Below are positions 63,246-64,000 of a DNA stretch of 64,000 nucleotides, in pieces. Positions within the stretch are counted from its first letter, which is position 1; every line of letters starts with the position of its first letter. Origin of the DNA: Neelides folsomi. Lineage: Eukaryota > Arthropoda > Collembola > Neelipleona > Neelidae. The notes under the pieces were generated by a model, which was not told where the DNA came from, ran no database searches, and worked only from the letters and a program-made list of their open reading frames with translations. Location: contig JAQGBZ010000002.1 of the NCBI GenBank assembly GCA_034687125.1, positions 645,936-709,935 on the forward strand. Reading direction: 5' to 3'. The position numbers and the translations under genes are program-made.

Positions 63246-64000
63246 TTAAAATTTTACGTTGAATGCCAGCCCACTGAGAAATTGTTCCAATGAAAAGTTA
63301 TCCAAATTCTTCTTTTCTTCATAAGATTTAACAATTGAATGAATTTTCTTGTTGGTATCTTTGTAAGACTTTTTTTGTTGCAGTACTTCGGTTCCAGCTT
63401 GAGCTTGATTTAATTTCATTTTTGTAAGAATGTAATCTTTTTTGAGAGCTTCAATAAATGGGAATATTTGAGGATGGCTTATTCCGATAAGATTGTTAAA
63501 ATTGTTGTTCCATGATTCGACCGAATTATTCGTTCGTGGAATATTTGCGAGCGTCGATTGGTAACAATTCCACAAGGCTATTGGGTAAATTGGCGGCTTT
63601 CTTTTTCCAAACAGCGAATTGTTTTCATCTTGAACGAGAATTCCAATCCAAGTTATTTCAAAATAATTGAGAAGTGGTACTGTTTCTTCATTCAATCTAA
63701 AAAATTCCGAAAGCTGGAGATATTCAAATCCAGAAATGACGTCTTCAGTGGGAAGAAATGCAAGGCATGTCAATTTTTTTATTTGATGAGCATAATCCGC
63801 TTCATCTTTGCACCTTACTAAAATTCCAATTCTATAGCTTTGATCAAAGCTTGCTCAAAGTCGGTGAGAATTGAAGAAGGATTTACATTTTCACATTTGG
63901 ATTTAATGAACTTGAAGATTCGCCGATAAGTAGATGTTTTACGATCAGATGCCAAAACATATAAGCATGGATAAACCACGCCATCATTGATGGCGTGTAA
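63246..64000 (-). pseudogene. MULE (Mutator-like) transposase, C-terminal part with frame break, runs off the window
   Basis: From 64000 leftwards the frame reads LHAINDGVVYPCLYVLASDR and then ILTDFEQALIKAIELEF before a TAG at 63818-63820; TDFEQA is the second catalytic Asp region of MULE transposases. The reading then resumes in another frame as VRCKDEADYAHQIKKLTCLA, FLPTEDV, PLLNYFEITWIGI, RKPPIYPIALWNCY and IPRTNNSVESWNNNFNN, which are typical of the MULE C-terminal half, and ends at 63246. Family members have roughly 30-40 residues, including conserved Cys/His positions, between these two blocks, so the break looks like a small internal deletion with frameshift. The N-terminal zinc finger and first Asp lie beyond the window. 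Confidence 0.85.

Overview
The window is AT-rich (roughly two-thirds A+T) animal nuclear DNA with spliced genes, long AT-rich intergenic stretches and many small transposon remnants. Five host genes can be read with GT-AG exon boundaries whose phases match: the C-terminal end of a GLYR1/NPAC-type dehydrogenase-fold protein, a complete Pax6 (eyeless/toy) gene, an annexin of the A7/A11/B11 type with a Pro/Gly/Tyr-rich N-terminus, a goliath/RNF130-RNF150-type PA-TM-RING E3 ligase, and a quiver/sleepless-type Ly6 GPI-anchored protein. The Pax6 N-terminus runs into the paired domain as K-GHSG, as in fly eyeless, and the Ly6 protein is of the arthropod quiver type. Together these point to an arthropod. 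An AT-rich crustacean such as a copepod would fit, but the species cannot be fixed from the sequence.

Layout. 1-650: 3' end of GLYR1 (+). 651-11095: intergenic, with four stacked palindromic MITE-like elements at 2283-4339 and then a series of GC-rich islets (5130-10700). 11118-24617: Pax6 (+), 8 coding exons, 480 codons, with more GC-rich islets in its introns. 24850-26460: AT-rich spacer. 26565-29641: annexin (-), 9 coding exons, 509 codons. 31393-33870: a decayed Harbinger/PIF transposon with terminal inverted repeats, a frameshifted DDE transposase (-) and a broken partner ORF (+). 36916-44123: goliath-type RING ligase (-), 10 coding exons, 433 codons. 46105-46228: a short hAT-type MITE with a perfect 8-bp target duplication. 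51397-53510: a 2.1-kb fold-back element carrying further nested inverted repeats. 54100-60350: spacer with GC-rich islets, one holding a perfect CRE. 61292-62013: quiver-like Ly6 gene (+), 152 codons, with one GC-AG intron. 62520-64000: a cluster of ATCGTA repeats followed by a truncated MULE transposase (-).

The host genes do not form a pathway; they are unrelated single-copy-style genes in a eukaryotic neighbourhood. Pax6 is the developmental regulator, and the many GC-rich islets around and inside it look like candidate regulatory or 5' noncoding sequence. I found no rRNA, no convincing tRNA, no CRISPR array and no clear novel multi-gene system. The most unusual items are the nested fold-back elements, the GC-AG intron, the alternative-donor reading frame in the Pax6 tail and the ATCGTA repeat cluster near the MULE.
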